From positions 1,426,001-1,490,000 of the forward strand of contig JBCAQO010000006.1 of the NCBI GenBank assembly GCA_039111635.1: a DNA stretch of 64,000 bases, given 5' to 3'. The notes under the pieces were generated by a model. It made no database searches, was not told the origin of the DNA, and saw only the letters and a program-made list of their open reading frames with translations. Both the position numbers and the translations under genes were made by a program. Positions 43,901-55,685 of the stretch are shown here, one piece after another. The first letter of the stretch is position 1. Every line of letters begins with the position of its first letter. The DNA is from Heterobasidion occidentale (taxonomy: Eukaryota; Basidiomycota; Agaricomycetes; Russulales; Bondarzewiaceae).

Positions 43901-46900
43901 TCGTGTTCAAGTGCCTGGGGTGGTCGATACGCCATTTCATGATCCTAAGGGACAACTACTTCGGGTCGTTCACGCACTTCTCGACGTTGAACGAGTATCT
44001 GGAGAAGCGGCGGTCGGGGATCGCGGTCGGGGACCCCATCGAGCTGAAATACCGTCCGGGCAAGGTGGCGACTCTCTTCATTTTTTTATTTTTCAAAGCG
44101 CAATTTGAACTGACTTGGCATTTTTTTTTGGCAGTCGAACATGCTTCAGGTGGAGCTGCAGCTCAGCGTCGACAGGTTCCTCATCGTTCTGCCCGCCGGT
44201 ATCCCGGGCTATGAGACGTACAACCCCTTGCCCGGCCAGGACCCGAAAGACGTTTGCCTCGGCGCCTGCGCCATGGTCTCCGTCCCGGATCTCCAGCTGC
44301 AGCTCAGGACGCACGATTATTACATGGGTGAGCGCGCCGCCCCTGGAGGTCGAGGCGGCCGGGTTAACTGTTTTGGGTGGGTGACCAGAGATGGCTTTGA
44401 ACGTCGGCACGGTGTTCGGGAGCGTTCGCACGGACTGCACGGAGCGGAGGTTGTTTGAGCAGCCGTGGGCTCGTCTCGCCAAGGAGGCGTTCATTGTCGA
44501 CGGTGCGCGTTGTGTTGCATCGTGGTTTTCCCGTGGTGATACTGAATGAGCTGTGTGTGCGTGCAGGGCTCGACATCGTCGCCAATAGGCTGTTTGGACC
44601 TCAGCCGCGCACGTCGACGTACGTGTGTGTCTGGGAGATCAACGTTGGGGATATCCGGGGGATGCTCTCCATGCAGGAGGTCAAGATCCTGCAGGCGGTC
44701 TTCGATGCGTTCGGGATCAACTACAGCGACGTGATCAACTCCCCTGCCGCCGAGTATGCCGTGCCCGTGGACCCCGATGGTGAGCGTCTCTATGGTCCTC
44801 GCGCGACGAGCCGCTCACGAAACGGCCGACGACAGTCACGTTTTGAAGCTGACGCTGGAGAGCGTGGACCTCGTCGTCAGCACGGGCGACGCCGCCGTCG
44901 AGGCGAGCGTCCCGAAGGGGCTCTGCCTGGAGCGGAACGACCTCGCGGGGAACCACTACCGGAAGGTGACGAGCGTGCGACTGCCCGAGGCGCAGGTGCG
45001 GTGCTTGCACAGGTACGTCCCGCGGGAGAGGTGGATGGAGGTCGCGGCGGTGTCGCTGGACGCGAATGCGGACGTTTATTCGTGCCCGCCGGGGTGGCGC
45101 GAGTCGGCGCAGGCGCAGCGGGCGTTTGTGGCGGAGCAGGACGTGTTGACTGGGCGCACGGAGCTGTTGTATCCTACCCAGGCCAAGCAAGGCCGACGGC
45201 CGCGTCACGCAGGCCACAGCGTCTATACGAGCGCGCTGCAGCTGCCTCGTCCGAAACGGTTTGCGAAGCCGGACGGCCACTCGAAGGGCAGGCTGCCGGT
45301 GCCAGATTCTGCGAGCCAGCACCCATCGGACCTCACGAAGCCGACGCCGTTCTCGCACCGGCAGTTCACATCGGATTCGGAGGGCGAGGACACGTATACG
45401 GAGACGGACCGGGATCTTCGACTCGCGTGAGCTTATTCGCGGCGTTCGGTTTCGGGTCTGTGGTGGTGGGCTGATCCTTGCGCGACGGGTCCGTTTTAGG
45501 CACACGCGCCCGTCCTCACTCATGCCCACGGTGCATACGGACGACGAGAGCATGTCCGGTGCCGACGAGTCGGACGATGCGGATCTGACCATGGACAGTC
45601 GATCGGAGAGCGACGAATCGGACGATGATGGTACGTTTTTGGCGCCGATGCTTTTCGCGAATCCGCTCATCGATGCGCTTGAAGACGAAGAGGCGGCCAG
45701 AAATCCTGAACTGAGGAAGTACGTGAAGTTGACGCGGCATTATGTTCTCCAAGCCAGGGGACCCTCGGCCTGGGCCGAATCCCCTTTTACACTGATCAAG
45801 GTAAGTTGGGAAATGGAACAGGTCACGACGTAGCTTGTTCTGATCGCCTCCGTGAAGGACTACGGAGCTTCGCATATTTTCCAAGAGATTCCTGAAGAAA
45901 CCAGTACGGAGCGCTTCGTTCAATGGCAGGCTGACACGGATACCCCCGAAAAGTGCGACACGACCATCCTTCGACTGGTATCTCATTCGTTGGACGTATG
46001 GCTTACGCCCTTGGTTCCTGCGGTGGCACTGCAATTTTTGGAAGAAAATTCTCGGCATGTGCGTATCCTTCCGTTACCTCGTCGTCGAGGTCCTGAAACG
46101 CTTCCAGTCCAAGAGCCCGGAACTCCGCATGGACTCGATCATGGCGGACCATATACGCGCGCTCGCTTCCGGGTCAACGTCAGTGCGGAGGACGCAAGAG
46201 AAAACGGTCATCGACGCGGAGCTATCCAAGATCCACATGCGCGTTCTACAGGTGACGCCTGTGTTCGAAGCGGAGGTTGATATCGTGCGAACTGTCGACG
46301 ATGTTCGTCCGCCAATCAGCCAGGAGTTGACTATCGCAGATATATCGATCGCTCGATGGACGCTGCAAGGTCAGAAAATCCAAAACGACAAGCGGTCAGA
46401 GACTTCCGTGAAAACAGCCACTGAATACAGCAGTATGACCCTCGGCGTTGGTGACCAAACGACCCTCAGGAGAGGTATACTCGAACAGACACTCGGCCCC
46501 GTCTGCAGCCTATCTTTGACTAACCTGGAAGCTATCTATACGCCAAAAAGTGCTGGTTGTTCGTGGCGTGACCTTGTGTCGACCATGGAGCACACCGGTC
46601 CTCAACGTATTCTGAGAAGCCTTTTGCCTTATCGAGGGCCCATATCTGAAGTTTTGGAGACACACAAACGACTGAAGGGTCTACACCTACATGAAGCCCA
46701 GTTACGTGTTTATCAAGTACTCAAGTGGTCTAGCGATCGCTCAGTCGTTGACCCATTGTCAACGATCCAGCCCCTGTACCTCATTCAATCCGGTCTGCCA
46801 CACGAACTTCGGGTAGAGCCAACGTTTAAGGTTCTCTTCTACTTGCGCAACGCCCTTAGATTTTTGGAGCTTGTCGAGCGTGAGGCAATCCGCGATCTAC

Positions 46901-49900
46901 GCCCCGACCATCACGCTCCCGTGGCTTTGAGCGAAGTGGTCGAGCTTTTGCACGGCCAACTGACGAGTCTGGCCGCTGATGTAGATGGCGACGGACCAGG
47001 GATCTCCTCTCTGAAAATGTTCGTCAGGTTGTTCCCGACAGAGGTGATCCGTGATGTCCCTCCAGCCAGCAGTTCAACTCTCGAGGTCGTTCATGTGGCG
47101 TTCCAGTCCATCAAGTTCTCCCTTCTAGACCCCTCCCAGGCGCCCCCTTGCGATGCGACAATTGGGCCACTGGAGTTCGTTGCCAGCTTGCGGAAGGCTT
47201 CACTGTTGCCACCGAGCCCACACAAATCCACTCGAGATCCAGTTCCAAGTCGAGATAAATCGCGGGTCAAATTGAACCACCTGATGGCTTCGTTGACGCT
47301 GGACAGCGTTGAAGTGTTCGTTCTTCCCCATATCCTGCACTTCGCCCAGCGTATCATCCGCATACGGAAATACATTGACGACCACGGTTTGTACAAAAAG
47401 AGTCAGGCAGCGCCGACGCCGAGTTCCAAACTCGCGCGCAATTGTCAAGACGTCGTTTATAGCGATATATCCGTATCTTTCAAGCGCTTCAGACTACAGG
47501 TCGCAGCGGAGAACCTTATCGTTGTCCTCGGGTCGTCAGGCCTGACGATCTTTTCCTCTGCCTATCTTCGCAAGGCCCAAGGGCGCTGGGATATTTCAGC
47601 GAACTCATCTCTTTTCCTAGATTCTGCTTCTATCAAAGCGCGTTCTTCGCCTGAGGGGCAAAATCCGACTGCTCGGGATGCTCTAGCCTCTGCTGTAGTG
47701 AATGGGGTGAAGGTCAATGCCGTGGGTCGTCAAGAGCCTTTTTTGAGCTCGACGATACGCGCGACCCTCTCGGTGCATGATGTTCGTTTATCAGTGCCTC
47801 GAAGCGCCATTCGTTTGATCCGATTTATCGAGGAGTGGCGAGCGGACTACTTGCCCGGGATCGAGTCCATGGTCCATGCATTGTTGTTGGAGGCGCGGAA
47901 GAAGCCAAAGACTGCGCGTACCACGCGCACTACTCCCAAAAAGCTCCCTACAATCCAATTTCAGGCTTCCCTTTCCACGTTAGGCGTTTCGCTGCACATC
48001 ATGCCTGGAACTTGGTTGTCCTGGGAGATCTTCAATATCGTGACGTACATTCGGTTTACCCTCACCAGCACTCGCAAATTGTCCCGATTTTTCGGCTTGC
48101 GATTGGCGTCTCAGCGCATCAGCATATCTTCCGTCCAGAGTGCGGAGACCGAGCCACCTACCGAGCGTGTCAAACTGGACCTTCCTTGGTTAGCAGTCAC
48201 AGGCCAGTTTGAAGAAGACGGTGTTCACGCAGTGGCGTCTGTGGGACTATTCCACGTCACAGTGAAGCCTTCATATTGGGACACCCTCCTATCCGTGCAG
48301 CAGAAGTTTGGACAGGATTTCAACGATCTGATCCTGATCATTGGAGATGCGCGTCGCAAACGACCCACGTCGCCGTTGGCGAAGGACTCGCAGTCATCCG
48401 TGTCGACGATTCATACAATTTCACTCAAGATGAAAGGTTTCCGTCTGGGCCTGGAAGGGCATTCTTCTACAGCTTTTCTTGAGTGCCAGGACATAAGTGG
48501 GGGCATGAGTGGCGATGATGGAAGACTGTGGCATTTCACTGTGACCGGGTTGGCCCTATCGTTGGCGTCTCGCCTGGACAATTATGCCGAGCGTTCGACT
48601 TTCACCAGAACCCATCGCTCAGCGTTCGTGATCATTGATTTCAAGGTTCGAGTGGGCCACATGCAAGGCAATGAAAAGGCTTGCGAAATTGTGGTTTCAA
48701 AGATTCATGCCGTCATGCAACCCAGTTCCGTTGGCGAGATCGGGGATTTCATGGATCATCTACAGGTGCGGACCACAAGTTATGCAGTGCATCCCTCTTC
48801 TCAACCAGATCATTGTGACAGGCCGAAGTACTCCTTAGACAGGAAGAGCGTGCCCGTGAGCTGGCTGACTTCAAAGAGAAAACGAGAAGTATCATGAGGA
48901 CCTTTGAGGTCAAGGCGGAAACAGGCCCAGATGGTCCCTCATCTTGGATCGCGGATTATGCCATGACGCTGATCGCTAAGAACATCGGGGCAGCATTCCC
49001 TCTTGCACTCGAGCGAGGCCTCGAATTGCCACAACGGCGCACAACTGATCATGCTGCGGTCCGCGCGTTCTTGTTTTCTATCAGATCTTTAGCTTTTGGG
49101 GCCGAACGAAGTGGCAAGGGTCAAGCTACAATGAATGACTTTTCCTTCCAATTTGTCGACCGGCAAGTCTTCGGCTCTGAGTGTTGATTTTGGTTACTGA
49201 CATCTAAGTAGGTTCCGGCAATCTGTTCCTGGGGATTTCTCTGGGCAGAGCCATGAGACCCGCAATCGCTTGATCTATCCTGAGATGACTGCACAGATAC
49301 GCACCGAACGCTCCATGAATTCACGTCGCATCCGCATTGGGGCTCACGTTAGCGGCTTCATCCTAGACCTGGATTCAACCATTGCCGATAACATTTTCTC
49401 GCTCGTTGATGTCTACCGTCAAGGGAAGGAGCGCATCGAAAGGCTGACTTCTAATATTCTTCGCACAACGACCAATCAAGAAGTTCTCCCCAAGACAATA
49501 TCGAGCGCATCCCAACAGTACAAAAGTCTTCCCACATCCAATGTGCTGCTTTCATTGGTCTTTCTCAGCGGTAAAGTTCGCATGTACAGCGGATCCAACG
49601 CCAAGTCTTCAAGGTCGAGATCCTTCCACGATCACACCGGCGGTCGTCTCCAGGATTTTGGTGCTGATATGTTCAATCTCCCGATTGTCACGGTATGGGG
49701 AGAATATCGTGCAACGCCAGCGTTACAAAAATTGTCTGGTGCCAAAGAGGCCGACTCGTCATCTCTAATGATCAAGACCACTATCCATTCTAGCGAGAAC
49801 ACCCTTCGGCCTTCGCTCTTGCCCTTCCTGTCTGAACTGATCAACGATATCGAGTCTCGCATGCGAAGGGCCAGCCCAGTCAATGCAACGTCAGCTTCTG

Positions 49901-52302
49901 TCTTCTCACGAGATTCGCCATCCAATACTCCGAGTCACCTACGTCCTTCGGGACCCACACAGTCTTCATCTAGCATGCAAGTAACTTTCGCCCTTCGGAT
50001 TGACCAATCGCAATTGCAATTGACCTGCCAACCCGATGTCAATGTCATTGCAGGTGTTCACTGGGATAGTGGTGGTTTTGTGCTCAACATCTCTTCGGAA
50101 GCTCATCAGGTGTCTTTGATGGGCAATGTAGGTGGCCTGACTATCGGACTCAAACACGGTTTTCTCAGTGAGGATTGTGTTCGCATGGATGCTCGCAATT
50201 TGGGATTCTCCATGACCTTTTCCAAAGCGGATCAAAGATTAGGGAAGACAGTCAGCACGGTTTCCCTTGTGGTAGACACAGAGGTCGCAGGGGTAGTTCG
50301 CTTCTCCCGCCTTCAGGACGTCCTGTGCTTCAAAGCTGTATGGTTGGACCGTATTCCCGTATATAGCGGACAGGCGACGGCGACTGCTCATCCGTCATCG
50401 AAGGTCACCCACTCAAATAGTCAGGGTGCACCGTCTCTAAAACAAGAGTTGAAGACAGCCCTTCTCCTCAGAGTGCGTCGCATCGATGTCGACGTGGACC
50501 TTGGACAATCCATCAGCTCCATCGCTTTGAAGTTGGAAGATGTCTCCGTTCGCAGTAAATTGCAGGAGACGTCATCCGAACTGTCATTGGCTGTAGGAGA
50601 CCTCAGCATGCTTGCTAAGGGGAATGTTTCCGGTAAAGCACATATACCTGATTTTTCGTTCGGGACAATCAGGCGAGCAGATATCGGGCGGATCGATGTC
50701 CCCTCAACTACCAAGATGTTGGAGCTATCCCTGACCACTGGCACATTGGACCTTGTACTAGAGTCTGATTACCAGAAGATACTTCAGGTTTGGTGAGTAA
50801 GGCTCTTGGATTCTCATACATCTCCTGAAGCCTTTATCTCTAGGGCTGAACCTTTCGAAATATCTGTATTCGATGATTGGTCTCAGATATCGACAGAAAT
50901 CCCTGCAGCGGATCGACGCCTCCAATTGTCTTTCGTCGTTTCTGGAAGAGACCTTGTGGTTGCTGCCACCGTGGGAACGGTCCCCAAATTGGTTTCCTAT
51001 GCCGCAAAATTCAAAGCTAATTTGCAGGCGCAACGTGAAGGGGCGACCAAAGAGTCGCGCGCATACAGCATCGCCCAATCTCCTAAACCTGACAATCCCC
51101 TTTCAGCTGTCGCCAACGCCATGCTGGTGTCTGCACGTACTCGGTTGAAGGAAGCAGAAAACAGCCTTTCCTACGCCATTATACAACAAATGGAGTTCCA
51201 TCTCAACTCTCTTCGCCTAGCGGGCTTTCCTCGCACCATGTTCGACGTCGAGATGGCTCACTTCGTCGTCCGCGACGTCAATGCGCGTCTGAAACGAGTC
51301 GTGGAGACCGAAGACTTGCCGGCCAAGCGAGAGCTTGAATTATCATTTTCTTCCATCACGACATCACGATTCAGTCAGCTCAATCACGCAGTGCTTTCAA
51401 ACGAGGTTGCCACGGATCTTAGGGCCTGGCTTGACGCAGTGTTGAAGAAAGTTGCGGAGGCCATTATCTTCGATTTGCCATCCATGCACATCTTTATGCG
51501 GACCGACGAAGTCGACAAGGAGAGCGCGAAGATCATCATGTACGATTTCATCAGCAAGTTCGACCGAAAGAAAGGCCTCAAGGATCAGGAGGATATCTTC
51601 ATCACGCTCAACGTCTCGTTGTATTCTTGGCTCACCCTTCTGCGCAAGAACTTGACGAGGGAGATGGATCAAGTGCAGGGCAATACGGATTGGAGACCGG
51701 GATTATCATCTGCAACTCCTTCGCCTATGGCTTCGCGCAAAAAGACAACAGAAACTCCACCGGATTTCTTGCTGAGAGATGACACGGTTTCTCGCCCAAG
51801 TACCCCGCCCTTGACCGTGCGCCCTCTCGTGCTTCCCTCCCCTGTGAAGGTCGCCACGAAGTCGGTATCGCCTGTGGATCAATCCGAGATCCACGAAGGA
51901 AGCAATGATGTCAATACTTTGGGTCCTGCAATCGTACTGAATGCCGCTCACTCCAAGTCAGGAACAATGAGCAAGAGCGCATCCCCGCTTCCTGTATCCC
52001 AAACAACCAGTCTCACGCCTCAGCCGGGCCTTTCATCCACCCTGACGCCTACTCCAGGGCCAAGTGGCAAACGCTCCGTGATTGTGTATAAGGCACGGGA
52101 CAGACAGATCGAGCGACTGAACATGCGGCAGCTGGGCGAGGCCACTCCGGATGTGATGCATCCGTTCTTCATGAAAAAAGCTGGATTCAGCTTGGAGGAC
52201 TCGCTGCCGCAGTATGTGCACGAATATGCTACGATGCCGATCGATGAGATTACGCGGGTATTGCTGAAGCTCTATAGCAAGCAGCTCAACGCGCCTGAGT
52301 GA
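40938..52302 (+). CDS. FMP27: Fmp27/Hobbit/BLTP2-type bridge-like lipid-transfer protein
   Basis: About 20 exons and 3,385 residues. An N-terminal membrane anchor (LVTSILIVVATLLFLFFWNR) is followed by LLFKDVRYHSSSQTLKIVKG and GQISWRYWIR, the standard Fmp27 opening. The bulk is repeated beta-rich RBG-type segments. Conserved landmarks include QWNADRQWRFGVSLRQPVLY, YFADVRPDSVEQLKLDF, YNPLPGQDP, SLYSWLTLLRKNLT and MHPFFMKKAGFSLEDSLPQY near the C-terminus. Members form hydrophobic grooves that move lipid at ER-plasma membrane contacts. The 5' third is very GC-rich and the 3' two thirds are not. The intron at 49163-49211 is GC-AG (GCAAGT). Three junctions (43150, 44780-44835, 46057) need a one-base or non-canonical solution. 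Confidence 0.93.
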
Positions 52303-52601
52303 AATCGGATGTATTCTTCTTATTTTATATTATTTTTGTTTCGTACATCGGGATATTTTGGATAATAGCCACAGACTAATTGCTATAATGTAGAATCGAA
52401 CGATAGGATCGAAACCATTCATGTTCTAATAAACGCTCAACACAGCGTCCTTCAGTTCTCAGCGCTCTCCACTCAACTATGTTTTAGACCATGCTCTCTT
52501 CCGGTAAAGTCCCATGAGCGAATAGCGACAGGGTATATACATGTGCCTCTCCGTATTGCGCAAGCACTCGTCTGTACAAACGGTGGTCGCATCGGCAAGA
52601 A
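52303..52601. other. Intergenic, 3' flanks of FMP27 and YIP1
   Basis: Tail-to-tail spacer with T-rich sequence after the FMP27 stop. Nothing else seen. Confidence 0.5.
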
Positions 52602-53630
52602 TCACTTCCCTGACGTACCCGCGCCAACGCCAACGTTGAAAACGCTCAGTAGCGCGAAGCACCCGTATAGCAGTCCAACCGGATATGCAACAAGCAGCCT
52701 TTGGTCTGACATTCGAAGGACTGCGACGAAAATACCGGACGCGGCATATGTGCACCATGCGATTGAGACAAGAGACAGAGCATAGCCAACCAGGCCGCTG
52801 AATATATCATTACACAGATTGAAGTTAGAGTTTCGGCTGTTTGAGTGAGAATTTTGATAGAACTCACTCTAATGTGACTAGCACACTCAACGCACCTACA
52901 CCTACCATGGGAAGGAGACAATAGCCTAGCACGGAAGCTACGCGGTATGCGTCGATGGCCTTCTCGGACATGAGGTTGAGAAGGAGGTACATGGACATGG
53001 AACCTAGAAGGCCGACGCCATAAATGTATCCAAACTGTGGTTTTCCTGACTAGGGCCAACGGTTAGTATGTAACAGTGATCAAGGCATGATTTAGCAGAA
53101 TCGACTGGTGGAGGCATACACTCGAAGTGGTAGGGTTTGATGCATGTAATGAAGACTTACGAATAGCAGGGATATACCGAAGCAGAAGCAGAATAGAAGT
53201 GGGCCCGCAAGGTCCGCATCGTCCATGATGTGTTCATCTATGCGTCTCAGAGGATTGAGCACAGTCATTGACTTGGCGCTGATGTGTGAGAAGTTAATTC
53301 CGAGCTCTATGAGTTCGTCAGCCTCTACGTACGTGACATGATGCAGCCAAACGCACCTTCGAGTAAAGGGGGCTCGCCCTCAAATCCACCGGTTCCAAAA
53401 GCTGTCCACCATCCTCCCACGGGCTGTATGTTGCCGCCATACACATTTCCGACGCTTTGCGGTGCTATGGAACCTTGTGGACCGACATTGCCCTCAAGGC
53501 TTGAGCGTGAACCGGGATAAAATGAGCTTTGATCGTAGAATTGCAGCGGGGCGTTTTGAGCGGGCGCCTTGGGGTAATAAGGGTTCTGTGAGGATGAGGG
53601 ACCGTAAGGATTGTTGTTGTCCTGCCACAT
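52602..53630 (-). CDS. YIP1: Yip1-family Golgi membrane protein (YIPF5 type)
   Basis: Exons read leftward: 53630-53357, 53306-53161, 53049-52868, 52797-52602; 265 residues, close to human YIPF5. The N-terminal half is Pro/Asn/Tyr/Gly-rich and cytosolic. The conserved linker is [38 protein letters not shown]. Five membrane helices follow, with [51 protein letters not shown] and a final [17 protein letters not shown]. Yip1 binds Ypt1/Ypt31-type Rabs and Yif1 and supports ER-Golgi vesicle formation. ATG 53630 ([10 protein letters not shown]) is chosen; the frame is open further upstream, but that part does not look like Yip1. The third intron (53050-53160, 111 nt) is longer than its neighbours. 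Confidence 0.93.
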
Positions 53631-53797
53631 GAATGGATGTAAGTTGTCGACGTGGAGATGCACAGGCGCGTTCAGCGCTACTGCACGAGACCCGCTTTGT
53701 TGTCGAATGTTGACATCGCCTCTTGACTTCCTCCCATGGTCAGTCTCTAACAAACCTTCCCCCGAAGCTTGATCTGACGCATTTTTCTTTGGATCAC

Positions 53798-54864
53798 AGC
53801 CTCAGGTAAACAATCGCAACCCTTTACATTGTTCACGCGGGTTTCTGAACATCGTTTTAGAACGAGTATATCGAAGAGCACATCAAGCGCCATGGACGGC
53901 GGTTAGATCATTTTGAACGCAAGTGCGTACTCCCCACAATTTTCTTTTTCTCCTGTCTTTGACCTCCAATATGTTAGGCGCAAACGCGAAGCCCGTGCCG
54001 TTCATCAGCAGTCCGCTGTCGCTCAAAAAGCCTTTGGTATCAAGGGAAAACTTCTGCATGCCAGACGCCATGCCGAAAAAGTGCAACTCAAAAAAACTCT
54101 CAAAGCTCACGACGAGCGTAACATCAAACAGGCAGACTCATCGACAGTTCCCGATGGTGCTCTTCCCACATATCTCCTCGACCGCGAGGGACAGAAGGAT
54201 GCAAAAGCGCTTTCTACTGCCATCAAGCAGAAGCGGAAAGACAAGGCCGCCAAGTACGCCGTCCCACTGCCCAAGGTTCGCGGCATTGCCGAGGACGAGA
54301 TGTTTAAGGTTATGCGGACGGGGAAGAGCAAGAGCAAACAGTGGAAGCGGATGGTAACGAAAGCAACTTTCGTCGGAGAGGGGTTCACACGCAAACCTGT
54401 GAAGATGGAGCGATTTATCCGGCCGATGGCCTTGCGGTTCAAGAAGGCGAATGTGACACATCGTATGTTCTTGTCCCTGCGTTGTAGCTTGACTGGCCAA
54501 ATCAATGCGCGTTTTCAGCCGACCTGAAAGCAACGTTCCAACTCCAAATCCTCGGTGTCAAGAAGAACCCTCAGTCGCCGATGTATACCCAGCTTGGTGT
54601 TCTTACAAAAGGAACAGTGATAGAGGTCAACGTCTCCGAATTGGGTATGGTGACTGCTGGAGGCAAGGTTGTGTTCGGCAAGTACGCGCAGATCACGAAC
54701 AATCCAGAAAACGACGGTTGCATCAATGCTGTTCTGCGTAAGCTCTTCATCTTTGAGCTCATATCGGCATATCACTTACCATATATGTCACAGTCGTTTA
54801 GCCCTTCCCACTCGTATCATATGCATTTTATCTTGTATTTCTAGTTGCTCTTGTTGTGGACTAA
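53798..54864 (+). CDS. NSA2: Ribosome biogenesis protein Nsa2 (start codon damaged)
   Basis: Exons 53798-53805 (start), 53861-53922, 53978-54462, 54519-54737 and 54845-54864. From [20 protein letters not shown] through [84 protein letters not shown] and [20 protein letters not shown], it matches Nsa2 throughout. Nsa2 is a nucleolar 60S pre-ribosome factor. Family members begin Met-Pro-Gln. Here the first exon reads AGCCTCAG before a normal GTAAAC donor, so the ATG lacks its T. No other in-frame Met sits upstream in the exon. The stop follows LALVVD. Head to head with YIP1 (167 bp). Confidence 0.9.
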
Positions 54865-54942
54865 AAATGTGACCCTAACCCCAAATCGTGTGTTGCCCAA
54901 CCGTGAATGCGTGACAGTGACGTGGGGTTTATTGTGTTCACC

Positions 54943-55685
54943 ATGTCGACTCATTCCCCTTCGCCTCGTCCTTCCTCAACAGAGCCCTCGTCTCGTCATG
55001 CTAGCACTCCAGTCGAGAAACAACGCTCTCAGCTTGAGCGTTTGCTCAAAGATCCTTCGAAACCTGCCTATATCCCCGCACCACCAAAGGAGAAAACAAT
55101 ACGCCCGGCCCGGGAGATGATGAAGAACGTTCAAGGGTCTAGTGCTGGTGCGGGCAGTGGAGAATTTCACGTGTACAAAGCAGGGCGACGAAGAGAGTAT
55201 GAGCGGTTGAAGGCAATGGAGGATCAAGCGAGAAAGGCATGTTGTTGATCTGCGAGCCCGGTAGCCACCCCTTCTAATACGATCTACTTGTGCACCTTCA
55301 GGGACAAGAGGAATCAGAGTTTGAGGCGAGGAAACGCCAACGAGAAGAGGAGGCAGACGCCAAAACTGCGAAGAATCGGGCAAAACGACAAAAGAAGAAG
55401 GAGCGAGCGAAAGGGAAGGGTCCAGAGAAAGACGGAGCAGAGGACGCTGGAAGTAGTGCTATAGGCCCAGCACAGGCAACGATTTCGGGCGCCCCATTGA
55501 AAAAGAGGCGGCTGGTGAACGGAAAGGAGCTGGTGTTCAAGCGGCCAGGCGAGGAGAGCGAGGATGATGAAGACGTTGGACCAGAGCCGGTGTCGAAGGA
55601 CGAGCTTGGACCTTATGAGAGCGAGAATGCGCCTGCGCCTATCGCGGTAGATGTGCCCAGGATTATCATTCACGAAGATGGCTGA
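54943..55685 (+). CDS. PRKRIP1-like (DUF1168) nuclear protein
   Basis: Exons 54943-55236 and 55302-55685; 225 residues. A Ser/Pro N-terminus leads to LERLLKDPSKPAYIPAPPKE, EFHVYKAGRRREYERLKAME, then the coiled, basic ESEFEARKRQREEE and KTAKNRAKRQKKKER. It ends with an acidic C-terminus. This order is that of PRKR-interacting protein 1, a component of the catalytic spliceosome in humans. The intron 55237-55301 can only be spliced in frame as GC-AG (donor GCATGT). It is tandem to NSA2, 78 bp after its stop, a very short spacing for a separate promoter. Confidence 0.88.

Noticed and set aside
44780..44810. 31-nt intron in FMP27 as a certain call
   Set aside because: A normal 56-nt intron plus one missing base fits equally well, so it is kept only as an open question.
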